Shown piece by piece: positions 44,630 through 53,689 of a DNA stretch of 64,000 bases; position 1 is the stretch's first letter, and every line of letters begins with the position of its first letter. This stretch comes from Acanthosepion esculentum (lineage: Eukaryota; Mollusca; Cephalopoda; Sepiida; Sepiidae). Below the pieces are notes generated by a model. It was given only the letters and a program-made list of their open reading frames with translations, did no database searches and had not been told where the DNA came from. The DNA lies in the NCBI GenBank assembly GCA_964036315.1, contig OZ038492.1, forward strand, positions 33,005,783-33,069,782. Reading direction: 5' to 3'. A program made the position numbers and the translations under genes.

Positions 44630-44934
44630 ACACTCACTACTATGTATGTCTCTATCATTGCTCTCACATTCTTGTATAACCTTCCTTATTCTACTTGAAA
44701 CTGCTTCCAAAAGATGGAGGCTATAGTTCAGTTCGATTCATGTTCATCTTCCACTCTTTTTATAATAAAAGCAGTCAAATGGTTGATGGGGGCCCAGTCA
44801 ATGAAGCAACATTTTATTGTTGATAGAATTTTTATTTTTTTGGAACTGTCAGTAACACTTACACTTAGATAATGAGCATATTTTAGCTAAGTTGTTAATG
44901 CATTCACAAATATGCTGATTATAATATAGTTTTC
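44630..44934. other. No gene seen
   Basis: AT-rich DNA between the solo LTR and a LINE fragment; nothing recognisable. Confidence 0.6.
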
Positions 44935-45130
44935 CTCTTGCCTTCAATCTGTCCTGTGAGTATCAAATTTTCCAAGCCCTTTTTTTTCCTCATGTGCCCT
45001 AGTAATTTCAACACTATCTTCTTAAATATAACCGTCCTTTTTTGTTTGCCTTTTCTCAAAAAAAACAAAAAAACACCTTTGTCATTGCTCACATGTTTAG
45101 TCCATCTCTCACACACACAAATGCAAGAGC
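44935..45130 (-). pseudogene. LINE ORF2 C-terminal fragment (second lineage)
   Basis: The minus strand reads LLGHMRKKKGLENLILTGQI then EGKRKTIL, parallel to 12250-12617 and 63120-63330. Catalytic domains are absent. Confidence 0.7.
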
Positions 45131-45255
45131 TTACTGAAAAGTTCTTGTCCCAACCAGCATCAGATATATGTCCAATGTGCAACAGGAATACCACCTGCGT
45201 AATGGTAAAATATTAGTGGCAATGTCTTACTATTATGTGGGAGATATTTCTGCCA

Positions 45256-45258
<3 letters not shown>

Positions 45259-45321
<63 letters not shown>
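45259..45321. repeat. (TA)n microsatellite
   Basis: Longest TA tract in the window (about 62 bp). It lies beyond the hammerhead end of the adjacent PLE. Confidence 0.95.
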
Positions 45322-45323
<2 letters not shown>

Positions 45324-45438
45324 GAAAAGTTTGGTAATCCATACGGATAACCCCAAAGAGGATGTAATCCAGAGAGCTCAATGTCAAACCAGAGCAAATA
45401 TTAATTTAATTAGAAAACAGACAACCGTAAGGGTCCAT

Positions 45439-45491
45439 TGATTATATTTTATTTCCCCAGGAAGGTGTTTTTTTCCTGGTTCATCAGATCA
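45439..45491 (-). ncRNA. Hammerhead ribozyme, second PLE subfamily
   Basis: On the minus strand: UGAU (stem I), CUGAUGA (45487-45481), stem II CCAGG/CCUGG with a 13-nt loop and an A.G pair at its base, GAAA (45455-45452), stem III AUA/UAU around AAA, cleavage after A at 45443, then AUCA completing stem I. All core bases present. Confidence 0.7.
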
Positions 45492-46299
45492 CATTTCAAG
45501 CATAGAATATGGTTTAAAATTTATGTATTATTTTTAAACACTTAAGAGGTTGTTGTAAGATGATAGAGAGAGAGGGAGGAGGAAGATGACAGATATGATC
45601 AAAATTAGAGAAGGAAGGGAAAGATAGGAATAATTTTAAATCTATTTTTATTAAAATAAAGAGTAAGGGATGTGCATAAGAACCAGACATTGACCTATTT
45701 AATAAGTCATCTCACAGGAAACAAGACAAAGAGAAAAAAGAAGAAAAGATATGAAGAAGTAAATGTGGAAGCAGGGGTGTGAGGAAAGAAGAAAAGGAAG
45801 AATAAATTAACATATATGGGCATATTATGATTAATGTAAAAAATACAGATTGATATATTTGGCAGTTAATGTTTGACATTAAAATTTACAACAAAATAAA
45901 ATAGGAAAAAATATAATGTGAATATAAGATAAACAAAAAATATTAACAAAGGAGTAAAAAAAAAATTAATTAAAATCTTAAATTTTAAATTCATAATTTA
46001 AAGTTAAAATATAAAATTTAAATTTTATCAAAAATTATAAAGTAATATCAAAAAACATGAAAAAATATATTGGAAAAAAAATACATATATCGAAAAACAT
46101 TTTGAAATAAAACAAGATTTAAAAGGAATAACGATAATATTTTTATAATATCGTAATAATAAAAAAAATTTATTAAAAAGAATTTTACGATAAAATACCA
46201 ATGAGAGGAATAACTAGTCATAATGATGACATGGAAATATTAGATCAGTTACAAAGCATTTAACCATATATCCATAAATGTTCATATAAACACACATAT

Positions 46300-46580
46300 A
46301 CAAATACCTATATATACGCGCACACACACACACACATATACATATATATATATATATACACACACACACGTGTGTATATGTATGTGTCCTCACATCCAAA
46401 TACAAGCAAGTAAATATCCCCATATATAAACACCTACATACACTCACATATGTGTATACTTATAAATACCATATAATCACCTACAAATGTCAACACAATT
46501 ATATGAACACATATCAACACACATATGCCCATATACAAATATCTATACGCATATACAGTATAACATAAGCAATTAAACCT
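46300..46580. repeat. CA/TA-rich low-complexity region
   Basis: (CA)n and CATATA runs; produces a spurious frame on the minus strand. Confidence 0.85.
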
Positions 46581-46664
46581 CTATATATATAGAGAGAGAC
46601 ACCAGGCATTTCAAGTCTAGATAATTTAAAATTCTGGAGTCTCCATGGGCAGATCTCCCAAATA

Positions 46665-47049
46665 TTAGATGTAGTTTGTTATTTTGAGACAATGTCTGTG
46701 CTTGCATTTAAAGATAATTTCATTGCAGTGATTTAGTAATTTCTCAGGTTCATTATGTTTGATTAAGATTTTCTCCTTAAGGCAGAGGTCACATTTGTCT
46801 CTAAAGTTTCTAGGAGTTTGAGCCCTAGAGATAATCCTCCATTTCACCTGTGGGGTGAAGCCGTTTTCCACTAGATCCCAATAATACTTAGACAGTGCTG
46901 TCTGGTGTTTAAGAGATTCATTAGTAAAAGAATAGCGATGGTTATAAAGGCGATGCTTCCAATTCCAAGATATTCCAATATAAATCTTTTTTGGTTTGTA
47001 TTCTCTTTGGTGAAGATCGTTGTTTCGTACACCACGTTTTCTGTCGTAC

Positions 47050-47051
<2 letters not shown>
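46665..47051 (-). pseudogene. PLE GIY-YIG endonuclease C-terminal fragment
   Basis: Minus frame: KIYIGISWNWKHRLYNHRYS (GIY-YIG catalytic helix region), then HQTALSKYYWDLVENGFTPQ, WRIISRAQTPRNF, KCDLCLKEKILIKHNEPEKL and a His-rich end. ALSxYxWxL...W.I..RA....CxLCLxEK is the hallmark order of PLE/GIY-YIG proteins. The first Met is arbitrary, since upstream sequence is the (TA)n break. Confidence 0.85.

Positions 47052-47082
<31 letters not shown>
47052..47082. repeat. (TA)n microsatellite
   Basis: TA tract truncating the PLE. Confidence 0.95.
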
Positions 47083-47088
<6 letters not shown>

Positions 47089-47499
47089 CTATAAATATAG
47101 GATATCTTAACTTCAATTGAACCTAATGAGCTGATTAAATCTGAAACTTGAATTTTGAAATTTTTTTTCTTTTTTTTTTCTCAAGTTTTTGGAAATTTTT
47201 ATTGGTATACTATATATATATATGTGAACAAAGAAACAGTTGACCAGTGTAATTCTGTAGGATAATATTAAGGTAAGCAATCTTTGCAATTAAAGTGCTC
47301 AATAACATAAAATTAAATGTTCAACTTATCTTCTCTACTGGGAGTTTCACAGATATGGTATCCACACATCAGGGTTTGATAGCAAAAGTCCCTGATGAGT
47401 GGATGCCTTTCCACAAAACTCCACATAGCAATGGACAATTTTATTTGTCATGTTCCGTCATCAAGCAGACACTGAATTTTCACATATCGCAAAGAACAG

Positions 47500-48065
47500 T
47501 TGTTCTCTCAGGGAGACCCCCATGCCTTGAGCACCTATTGAGACTTAAACTCAACCCAGATAAGTGGAACTGATGCATACAAGCTGTTGCTAAAGATACT
47601 GAAGAAATGGTGGATTACCTCTACTGCTCCAGTAAGTACCTGACTCCTCCTGTTATCCTCTATCTTTACAAGAGCCAGATCATGCCCAAAATGGAGTACT
47701 GCTGCCATATATGAGCAGGAGATGCTCAGTCTTTACATTCTCATCTTGATAGAGATCAAAAGTATCTCCATTTGTAATTATTTTCTACTCTACTTTCCTA
47801 TAGATAAAACGTCGCAAGACTCACTGCTATACAGTGTAACCCAGATATAAGAGATTTTCTATGGTCCCAAATTAGAGCCTATGTTAATGTATATATAATA
47901 GACCCAACCCGGATATAAGATAAACCCGGATATAAGAGACGACTTCTCCGGTCCCGACAACTCTCTTATATCCGGGTTACACTGTACATTGTAGTGAACC
48001 AATTTCCTTTATATTCCACTGGTGAGATGTAAGTTCCACTCGAAGAGCTTCTGCCCACAAACCCC
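47500..48065 (+). pseudogene. LINE 3' fragment, interrupted by a MITE
   Basis: The translation gives RLKLNPDKWN near 47535, SSKYLTPPVILYLYKSQIMP near 47630 and MEYCCHI near 47690, as in the jockey-like LINEs. After the MITE at 47832-47984 it resumes with YSTGEM..PLEELLPTN near 48020, matching 7525-7560. It ends where the foldback element begins. Confidence 0.65.
47832..47984. mobile_element. pogo/Tigger-type MITE, copy 1
   Basis: Ends CAGTGTAACCCAGATATAAG and, reversed, CAGTGTAACCCGGATATAAG. TA duplications at 47830-47831 and 47985-47986. 153 bp, non-coding. Confidence 0.9.
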
Positions 48066-48840
48066 TACAAAAGGACAGTTTTCCATAGACACCGTTACTA
48101 TTTTAATTGCCTTCACTCCTCATTAATGTTTGTTTTGAAAACCTTAATAAATATAAAAATCAATTTGTACATTTTCTTTTTTTTTTCTACAGTGTAACCA
48201 GGATATAAGAGAAACCCGGATATAAGAGATTTTCTCTGGTCCCAAATTAGAGCCTGTGTTAATGTATATATAATAGACCAAACCCGGATATAAGAGATAG
48301 CCGGATATAAGAGACTTCTTCTCCTGTCCCGACACCTCTCTTATATCCGGGTTACACTGTATTTTGTTTTCTTACAACAAAAATATTAAACACTATTAGA
48401 TTTTTATTTACAAGAATAATTTTATATTTACATTCTAATAACTAATACAATCTTATTAAAACTAATGCAATATTAACATTTACCAATTTCTAAAGAAATT
48501 AATATGAAAACAATTTTTATTTATGAATTTATAATCATTTACTAAATTATAAAAATATGAGACCCAACTCTAACGAAGTCTTTATTTACTATTTTATAAA
48601 GTTCAAAATGATTGGCAATTAGCGAATTTTTTGCCAACCATTCCAATAAATAATCTAATAAATAAATAGTGTTAAATATTTTTGTTGCAAATTCTGAAGA
48701 ACAAAGAAAGTGTATAAATTCACTTTCATATGTTTAGGTTTCATTAAAATTCTCATCATCACTTTGTAAAGCAATAAACATGGCTGAGAAGTGAAGGTAG
48801 TTAAAGGTGTCAAAGGAGAAAAAAAACGTCCTTTTGACAC
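48066..48840. mobile_element. Long-TIR foldback element, copy 1 (contains a nested MITE)
   Basis: The left end AAAAGGACAGTTTTCCATAG and the right end (reversed GTGTCAAAAGGACG) match the element at 62065-62702, as does AAATTCACTTTCATATGTTT near 48717. The left arm is split by the pogo MITE at 48190. Confidence 0.65.
48190..48359. mobile_element. pogo/Tigger-type MITE, copy 2
   Basis: Ends CAGTGTAACCAGGATATAAG and, reversed, CAGTGTAACCCGGATATAAG. TA duplications at 48188-48189 and 48360-48361. Close relative of copy 1, 200 bp away. Confidence 0.9.
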
Positions 48841-49430
48841 TTTTTTTTTTGTGGGCTTGAAGATTAAAGATTGCCAATGAATCTTAAAAAAACATTTTTT
48901 TTTTTGTTTTTGGAAGTAATGGGACAAAAATATCTGTGTAGGATTTTGTAACAAATAACTGGTATTATTCATAGAAATTAACTGGTATTCTTGGGATGAG
49001 AATCAAATTTATAGCAGATTTCTTTTTTTTTTTTTAATTCCTTTTTATAAGTACATAAAAAATGGACAGCACTCCTTTCATGTGTTATATGTTGAGTTTA
49101 TTGCTTGAGATTTAAAAGAAAAATAACCACATTTTACATGCCTCATCAAATGTAAATAAAATCCACCAGCCTTTTGCGTCAAGTAAGCATGTGATTCAAA
49201 CATCTGTGTCTAGTGACTTCACTCACATTAGAATACATTTTCAACAACTGAAAACTGAAAGGACTTTAAAAATAAATCTAAAAATGTGTTTATTTATATA
49301 TATATATATATATATTAACCAAAAACACCGATCAAAATAAAAGAATAAATAAATAAATATATAAGATAAAAAATAAAAATAAAAATAAAAAAACAAACAA
49401 AAAAAACAAGCAAAATAATTTGACATAAAT
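48841..49430. other. No gene seen
   Basis: AT-rich, with an AAAT/AAAC-rich stretch at 49330-49440 that generates open frames on the minus strand. Confidence 0.6.
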
Positions 49431-49500
49431 AAATAAACAAATAAGCGACTTCCGGTAAAAGTAACCGCCAAAATATACTACCCATAATGCACCACTGACC

Positions 49501-49513
49501 CTTATATAAACAG
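49501..49513 (+). promoter_or_regulatory. TATA-like box upstream of hammerhead
   Basis: CTTATATAAACAG lies about 27-39 bp before the hammerhead core. If used by RNA polymerase II, transcription would begin just before the ribozyme. The aligned minus copy at 61825-61815 reads GTATATTAATAG. Confidence 0.45.
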
Positions 49514-49539
49514 CCGAGAAAAATAACAGCACTAGTCGC

Positions 49540-49571
49540 CTGACGATTGCACTAGCATGAAACAGACTGTC
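49540..49571 (+). ncRNA. Hammerhead-like ribozyme, TATA-HHR family
   Basis: CTGACGA, stem II UGC/GCA around ACUA, GAAAC, stem III ACA/UGU around GAC, GUC cleavage triplet at 49569-49571. Stem I pairing is weak (GC against GC only). Core complete; stability doubtful. Confidence 0.55.
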
Positions 49572-49671
49572 GCCTCTAAGTGCTGACTTCCATGTCCACT
49601 TTTATATTTACACACGCTCTATCTCTGATATTGAGCACTTTACCCCATAAATATAGCACACTTTAAGACTA

Positions 49672-49676
<5 letters not shown>

Positions 49677-49714
<38 letters not shown>
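49677..49714. repeat. (TA)n microsatellite
   Basis: TA tract followed by (GT)6. Confidence 0.95.
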
Positions 49715-49726
<12 letters not shown>

Positions 49727-51060
49727 ATATATACATGTTAATACATGTAAAATTATATAATTTAAAATATATCAAGGTATACAATTTTTTGTCAATCAAT
49801 TCTCAGTATTTGACTAGCGGAATAATTACTGAATCAGGTTAAATACTTATCAACATCAACTCTTAATTTAAAAAAAAAATTTTTTTTAGAATGATTACAC
49901 ATGTCTCATGCAATCTCTGAAGATCTAATTTTGAAGCTAATTTGACTCCAGTAAATAGATATATACTTTGGTCAACAGTGTCGCCCGGACCAGCCATACA
50001 TATGTTCATTTTATCTCTCATGTATGATGCAACCTCCTTAAAATTAGCTTCAAAATTAGGTCTTCAAAAGTTGCCTGATACGCAAATATATACGGTACAG
50101 AAAATCGGTTTTATACATACTAATTTATAAGCTGACATGACATGATTATTTGGCTTTTCAGTTATCGCAAAATTGACAGATGTAACTGTAAATGTAAAAT
50201 TTGAAAGTTAGGTTATATAAATAAGCATTTATGAAATAATAAAATAGATTTTCTGTAATCAATGCAATCAATTTTATAGAAAGCCCTGAAGAATGATTAT
50301 TGAAAAATAATTAACTCACTCAACATTGAACCTTTATTTCTTTCTGTGTAATTAATACAAGTAAAAGGTTTGTCACTTAATTGATTGATGTTACCTTCAG
50401 TATCCTGACTCCAGAGTTTCATAAACAGACCCTCCAGGAATCACGCCATCCACTCGTCAGGAAGTATCAGTAATTGACGTCTTATAATTCTCATATTTTT
50501 TTATATGCATTTTTTATTGGTGTAAGTTTTTTTTCTTTCATGATGTGTATGTGTGTAGAATGCTGTGGTTATTTGTCCTTTTCATTATTTTTTTTTCATT
50601 TTTTTCTCTCCTTAGCCTTTACTCTTTTTCCACTTTTCTTTCAATTGTAGCCATTTTGACTTCTAGTTTTCTAGACATATACTGTCATTGTTAATTCTTG
50701 ATCATTCTAATAGATATATAAATATGTACACACACACAGAGACTTACCAATCTCTGTACACAACATACTGGGGGGGGGGGGAATAGGACTATAATAGACT
50801 CCTGCACATGTTTAAAAAATGAAAAAAAAATTTAATAATGTTTATGATAGAAGAAAAATAATAAAAGCATTAATAATAATAAGCCAACTCTCAATAATAT
50901 CAATTATGGTCACAACAGGCTGAGTATTCGGGAATCAAAAAAAAAGACAAACATTTGCATGTTCAGTTAAACAAAAACCTCCTTGATAAAACTAATAGAG
51001 TAGTTGAAAGTGCTCAGATCCACAGATCATTTAGGCACACACACACACACACACACATAT
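49715..51060. other. No gene seen; one dispersed repeat
   Basis: AGCCAACTCTCAATAATATC (50881-50900) is shared with 60470-60500 and 39704. Nothing else recognisable; G-run at 50770-50781 and T-runs at 50588-50610. Confidence 0.55.
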
Positions 51061-51190
51061 AGCATAATGAGAAGGACCAAGGTGGTCTGAAAATATCAAA
51101 TATATAAAAACATATAAATAAATACTTTCACAAAAAAAGCACTCAATTTTTTTCTTTTAATTTGCAACTTTTCAGTTGTTTTATCCATAT
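51061..51190 (-). mobile_element. PLE terminal fragment
   Basis: AGCATAATGAGAAG (51061) is the PLE leader. GCACTCAATTTTTTTCTTTT, AATTTGCAACTTTTCAGTTG (51158-51177) matches in reverse 63858-63880 (CAACTGAAAAGTTGCAAATT) and 788-810. Confidence 0.6.
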
Positions 51191-51199
51191 TATATATAT

Positions 51200-51830
51200 A
51201 TATATATATATGCAAGAGAGAGCTAGACAAGTTAATTCACTGTGCCATTCCAGGCAATTTATCTTGTCAGAATCAATTTTGCACATTTATAAATTGACCA
51301 TTCATCCATGCATTGAATATTGCTGCCATTTCTGGTTTGGTGCTCCTGCTATAGATCTTAAGATTCTTGACAAAATCCAAATCAGGGTTTGTAATGTAAT
51401 CAATCCTGACCTTGCATCTCAAATTCCAAACACTTTCTCACCACCATAATGTGACTTCCTTCTGTCTTTTCTACAAATATTTTCATAGCAGTTGTTCTAG
51501 TGGGCTTTCTGCAGTGCCTCAACTGCATGAATTTAACTGTATGATTAAACTGGCTCTCACTGCTTTATTATTTAACTAGCTAGATGCAACATTGTTCTAT
51601 TTTAATAGTTTCTTTTCTCACACCACTCACCTGTGGAGCTCTCTTCCAGTTTCTTGCTTTCCTGTCACCTACAATGTTCAAAGATTTAAATGCAATACAA
51701 ATCACTATCTTGTGTTTTCTTGAACCCTGTTCTTATATTGTCCTCACTAAAGTTTTATTTTTTTCGCTGTCAGTATCTCCTTGTATATATGTTATTGGCA
51801 TTATCACATTGCTTGGGGTGAAATGATTAA
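51200..51830 (+). pseudogene. jockey-like LINE 3' fragment
   Basis: ARQVNSLCHSRQF near 51215 and PCIEYCCHFWFGAPAIDLKI near 51310, ILDKIQIRVCNVINPDL, then frame breaks. 3' end ATTGCTTGGGGTGAAATGAT (51808-51827), as in the other copies. Confidence 0.8.
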
Positions 51831-51945
51831 AAAAATATACCAGTTATCCTGCAGAAAAACCAATGACTGAGAAGTATGTCTTCAACTATTAAGAATTTTT
51901 ATGTTTATTATATATTTTTGTGATATTCTTTTAATTCTTGGTGAG

Positions 51946-51948
<3 letters not shown>

Positions 51949-51983
<35 letters not shown>
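51949..51983. repeat. (TA)n microsatellite
   Basis: TA tract bordering the foldback unit. Confidence 0.95.
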
Positions 51984-51986
<3 letters not shown>

Positions 51987-51994
51987 TTATTTGA

Positions 51995-52165
51995 AAATTA
52001 TAACGTTATAAAATCACTACAAAAATATCCATTTTGTTTCAACACTTCTTGTGATGCTATTGAATGTAGAAGTTTCTATATTCAACACTATCACTTGATA
52101 AGACACCAGAAGTGTTGAAACAAAATGGCTATTTTTGAAGTGATTTTATAACATGTTTGTTATAA
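51995..52165. mobile_element. Short foldback MITE
   Basis: AACGTTATAAAATCACT and CATTTTGTTTCAACACTTCT on the left are inverted on the right (AGAAGTGTTGAAACAAAATG, AGTGATTTTATAACA). No coding content. Confidence 0.7.
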
Positions 52166-52274
52166 TTTTCGAATAAATTATATTTGCTCTACTCTGTATT
52201 GAGTACGCTTTTAAGAATAGTATTTTTTTTTGGTTATTGGAAATTATTCCATATACACCAATCCTGTACTTGAG

Positions 52275-52299
52275 TATATATATATATATATATATATAA
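52275..52299. repeat. (TA)n microsatellite
   Basis: Short TA tract just beyond the hammerhead end of the PLE remnant. Confidence 0.9.
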
Positions 52300-52330
52300 T
52301 CATGACAAATTGAAAAAAGGTTTTAACACA

Positions 52331-52354
52331 TTTCATCCATTAGGATTTTATCAG
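52331..52354 (-). ncRNA. Hammerhead core with one core substitution
   Basis: CTGATAA (52354-52348), stem II AUCC/GGAU around UAAU, GAAA (52334-52331). Core G8 is A, which should block or strongly reduce cleavage. Confidence 0.6.
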
Positions 52355-52427
52355 ATTGGGTTTTGTTGATGTTGCCACAACTACACATGCGCACAAAAGA
52401 AGAGACAGTAGTTTCAAAATTTTTTAA

Positions 52428-52430
<3 letters not shown>

Positions 52431-52473
<43 letters not shown>
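52431..52473. repeat. (TA)n microsatellite
   Basis: TA tract internal to the PLE 3' region. Confidence 0.95.
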
Positions 52474-52476
<3 letters not shown>

Positions 52477-53358
52477 ATCTAGCCAAATTCATCTGTATTC
52501 TATCATCTTTGTCCGTGACTTTCCCACATTGTAACAACAGAAAATCTTCCAAGAATAGTGATATATTGTAACAGACACAAATTTTCCATGGATGAACTAG
52601 CAATTAAGACACTTTCTAGGCATTTTCATCTTAGTGGATTATTTTCTTTTTTAATCAAATTAGCATACCCTATGTCAAAATTGTGGTCAGTTTCGTTACA
52701 AAAAGCATTGGTCATTCACCGTATGTTGTTTTTTAAAATGTCTTTTTTGTGTTCATTTAGTGTCTTGTTTAAACTTCTTGAGGCTTCTCCAATGTATTCA
52801 TTCTAGCAATTCCTGCATTTGATAGAGTAAATTCCTCCAAGTTTTGGCTTGTTTTGTTTTTATTAATTAAATCTTCGATTGCTTTACATGTAGTTGTGAC
52901 AAATTTTATGTTGAGTTTAGATAAATTCTTTTCAATTGTAATTGTGATAGTTAGTGGCTAGAATAATTTTTTGATTCATTGGGTTAGTCAGGAAGAACAG
53001 CTCTTCTATTTTGAAATAGGATCTTGAAGTGTCTTGAATGTATTTTCAATATATTTCTCCTCTTCATGATAATATTGAAGGCTGCAAATTTTGAGTGCTC
53101 TTAAATAGAATCCAATGATCATTCCAGATTTTATTTTGTTATGATGGAAATAGAAGTTTGTTAGGTCATTTTATTGGTTGATTTTTGGTGGACACTAAGT
53201 TTTAGGTTGCTGTCAACTCGGTGTAACATGATGTCTAAGAAAGGTAAAGTATTGTTTTTTGTTTTGTTTTTTTCTATTTAGAATGTAACTTCTATTTTGT
53301 GTTTTTGACTTTGTTTAGTTTATCTACAAGATCCAGTAAGTAATATCATAGGGATATA

Positions 53359-53592
53359 TTGGGTTGGTGCATAATTATCAGGCGTTTTTGTAGGCGAGTT
53401 ATTTGTTAATAAAAATTGCTGTTTTGTTTACTTTTTTTAATAAAAATATCACTTTATTTTCAGGTTATAAAAATGCATGTCAATAATCATATGCTCCAGA
53501 ATAATCATTTAAAAATGTTATTGTTGAATTATGTTTCTTTTTTCATAATAAATATTGTTTAAAAAACGCCTGATAATTATGCACCAAGCCAA
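53359..53592. mobile_element. mariner-type MITE
   Basis: TTGGGTTGGTGCATAATTAT at the left; reversed right end TTGGCTTGGTGCATAATTAT. The identity extends through CAGGCGTTTTT. TA duplications at 53357-53358 and 53593-53594. 234 bp. The TIR resembles Hsmar1/MADE1-type mariners. Confidence 0.9.
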
Positions 53593-53689
53593 TATTAATA
53601 GAGCATCAACAATATATTGGAAATAAGTCGATTGTTTAGGTAAAATGTTTTGGAAAAGAGCCAGACTTGAGGAATTCCAAGAAAATACA

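Larger units (their letters stand above)
45330..47051 (-). mobile_element. Penelope-like element 3' part with hammerhead end
   Basis: The endonuclease C-terminus at 47051-46665 is followed by an AT-rich and CA-rich 3' region, and by a hammerhead at 45491-45439 near the (TA)n. The order matches the first PLE, but the Cys/GIY-YIG sequence is of another subfamily. The reverse transcriptase is missing; the 5' break is the TA tract at 47052. Confidence 0.7.
49440..49676 (+). mobile_element. TATA-hammerhead repeat, single copy
   Basis: Order: AAGCGACTTCCGGTAAAAGT, a TATA-like box CTTATATAAACAG (49501-49513), CCGAGAAAAATAAC, hammerhead at 49540-49571, then the body GTGCTGACTTCCATG...CACTTTTATATTTAC...ATCTCTGATATTGAGCAC and (TA)n. 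The minus-strand copy at 61850-61736 has the same order. It is either a non-autonomous retrotransposon (retrozyme-like) or the leader of a larger element. Confidence 0.65.
52310..53330 (-). mobile_element. Penelope-like element remnant (endonuclease and 3' end)
   Basis: The minus strand near 52820-52740 reads KCRNC.NEYIGEASRSLNKT followed by LNEH, a decayed GIY-YIG signature. The 3' part contains (TA)n at 52431-52473, the family block GTGCGCATGTGTAGTTGTGG and a hammerhead. It is parallel to 38265-38990. Upstream sequence to 53330 (TTTTATTGGTTGATTTTTGG region) is also PLE-like but too decayed to frame. Confidence 0.65.
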
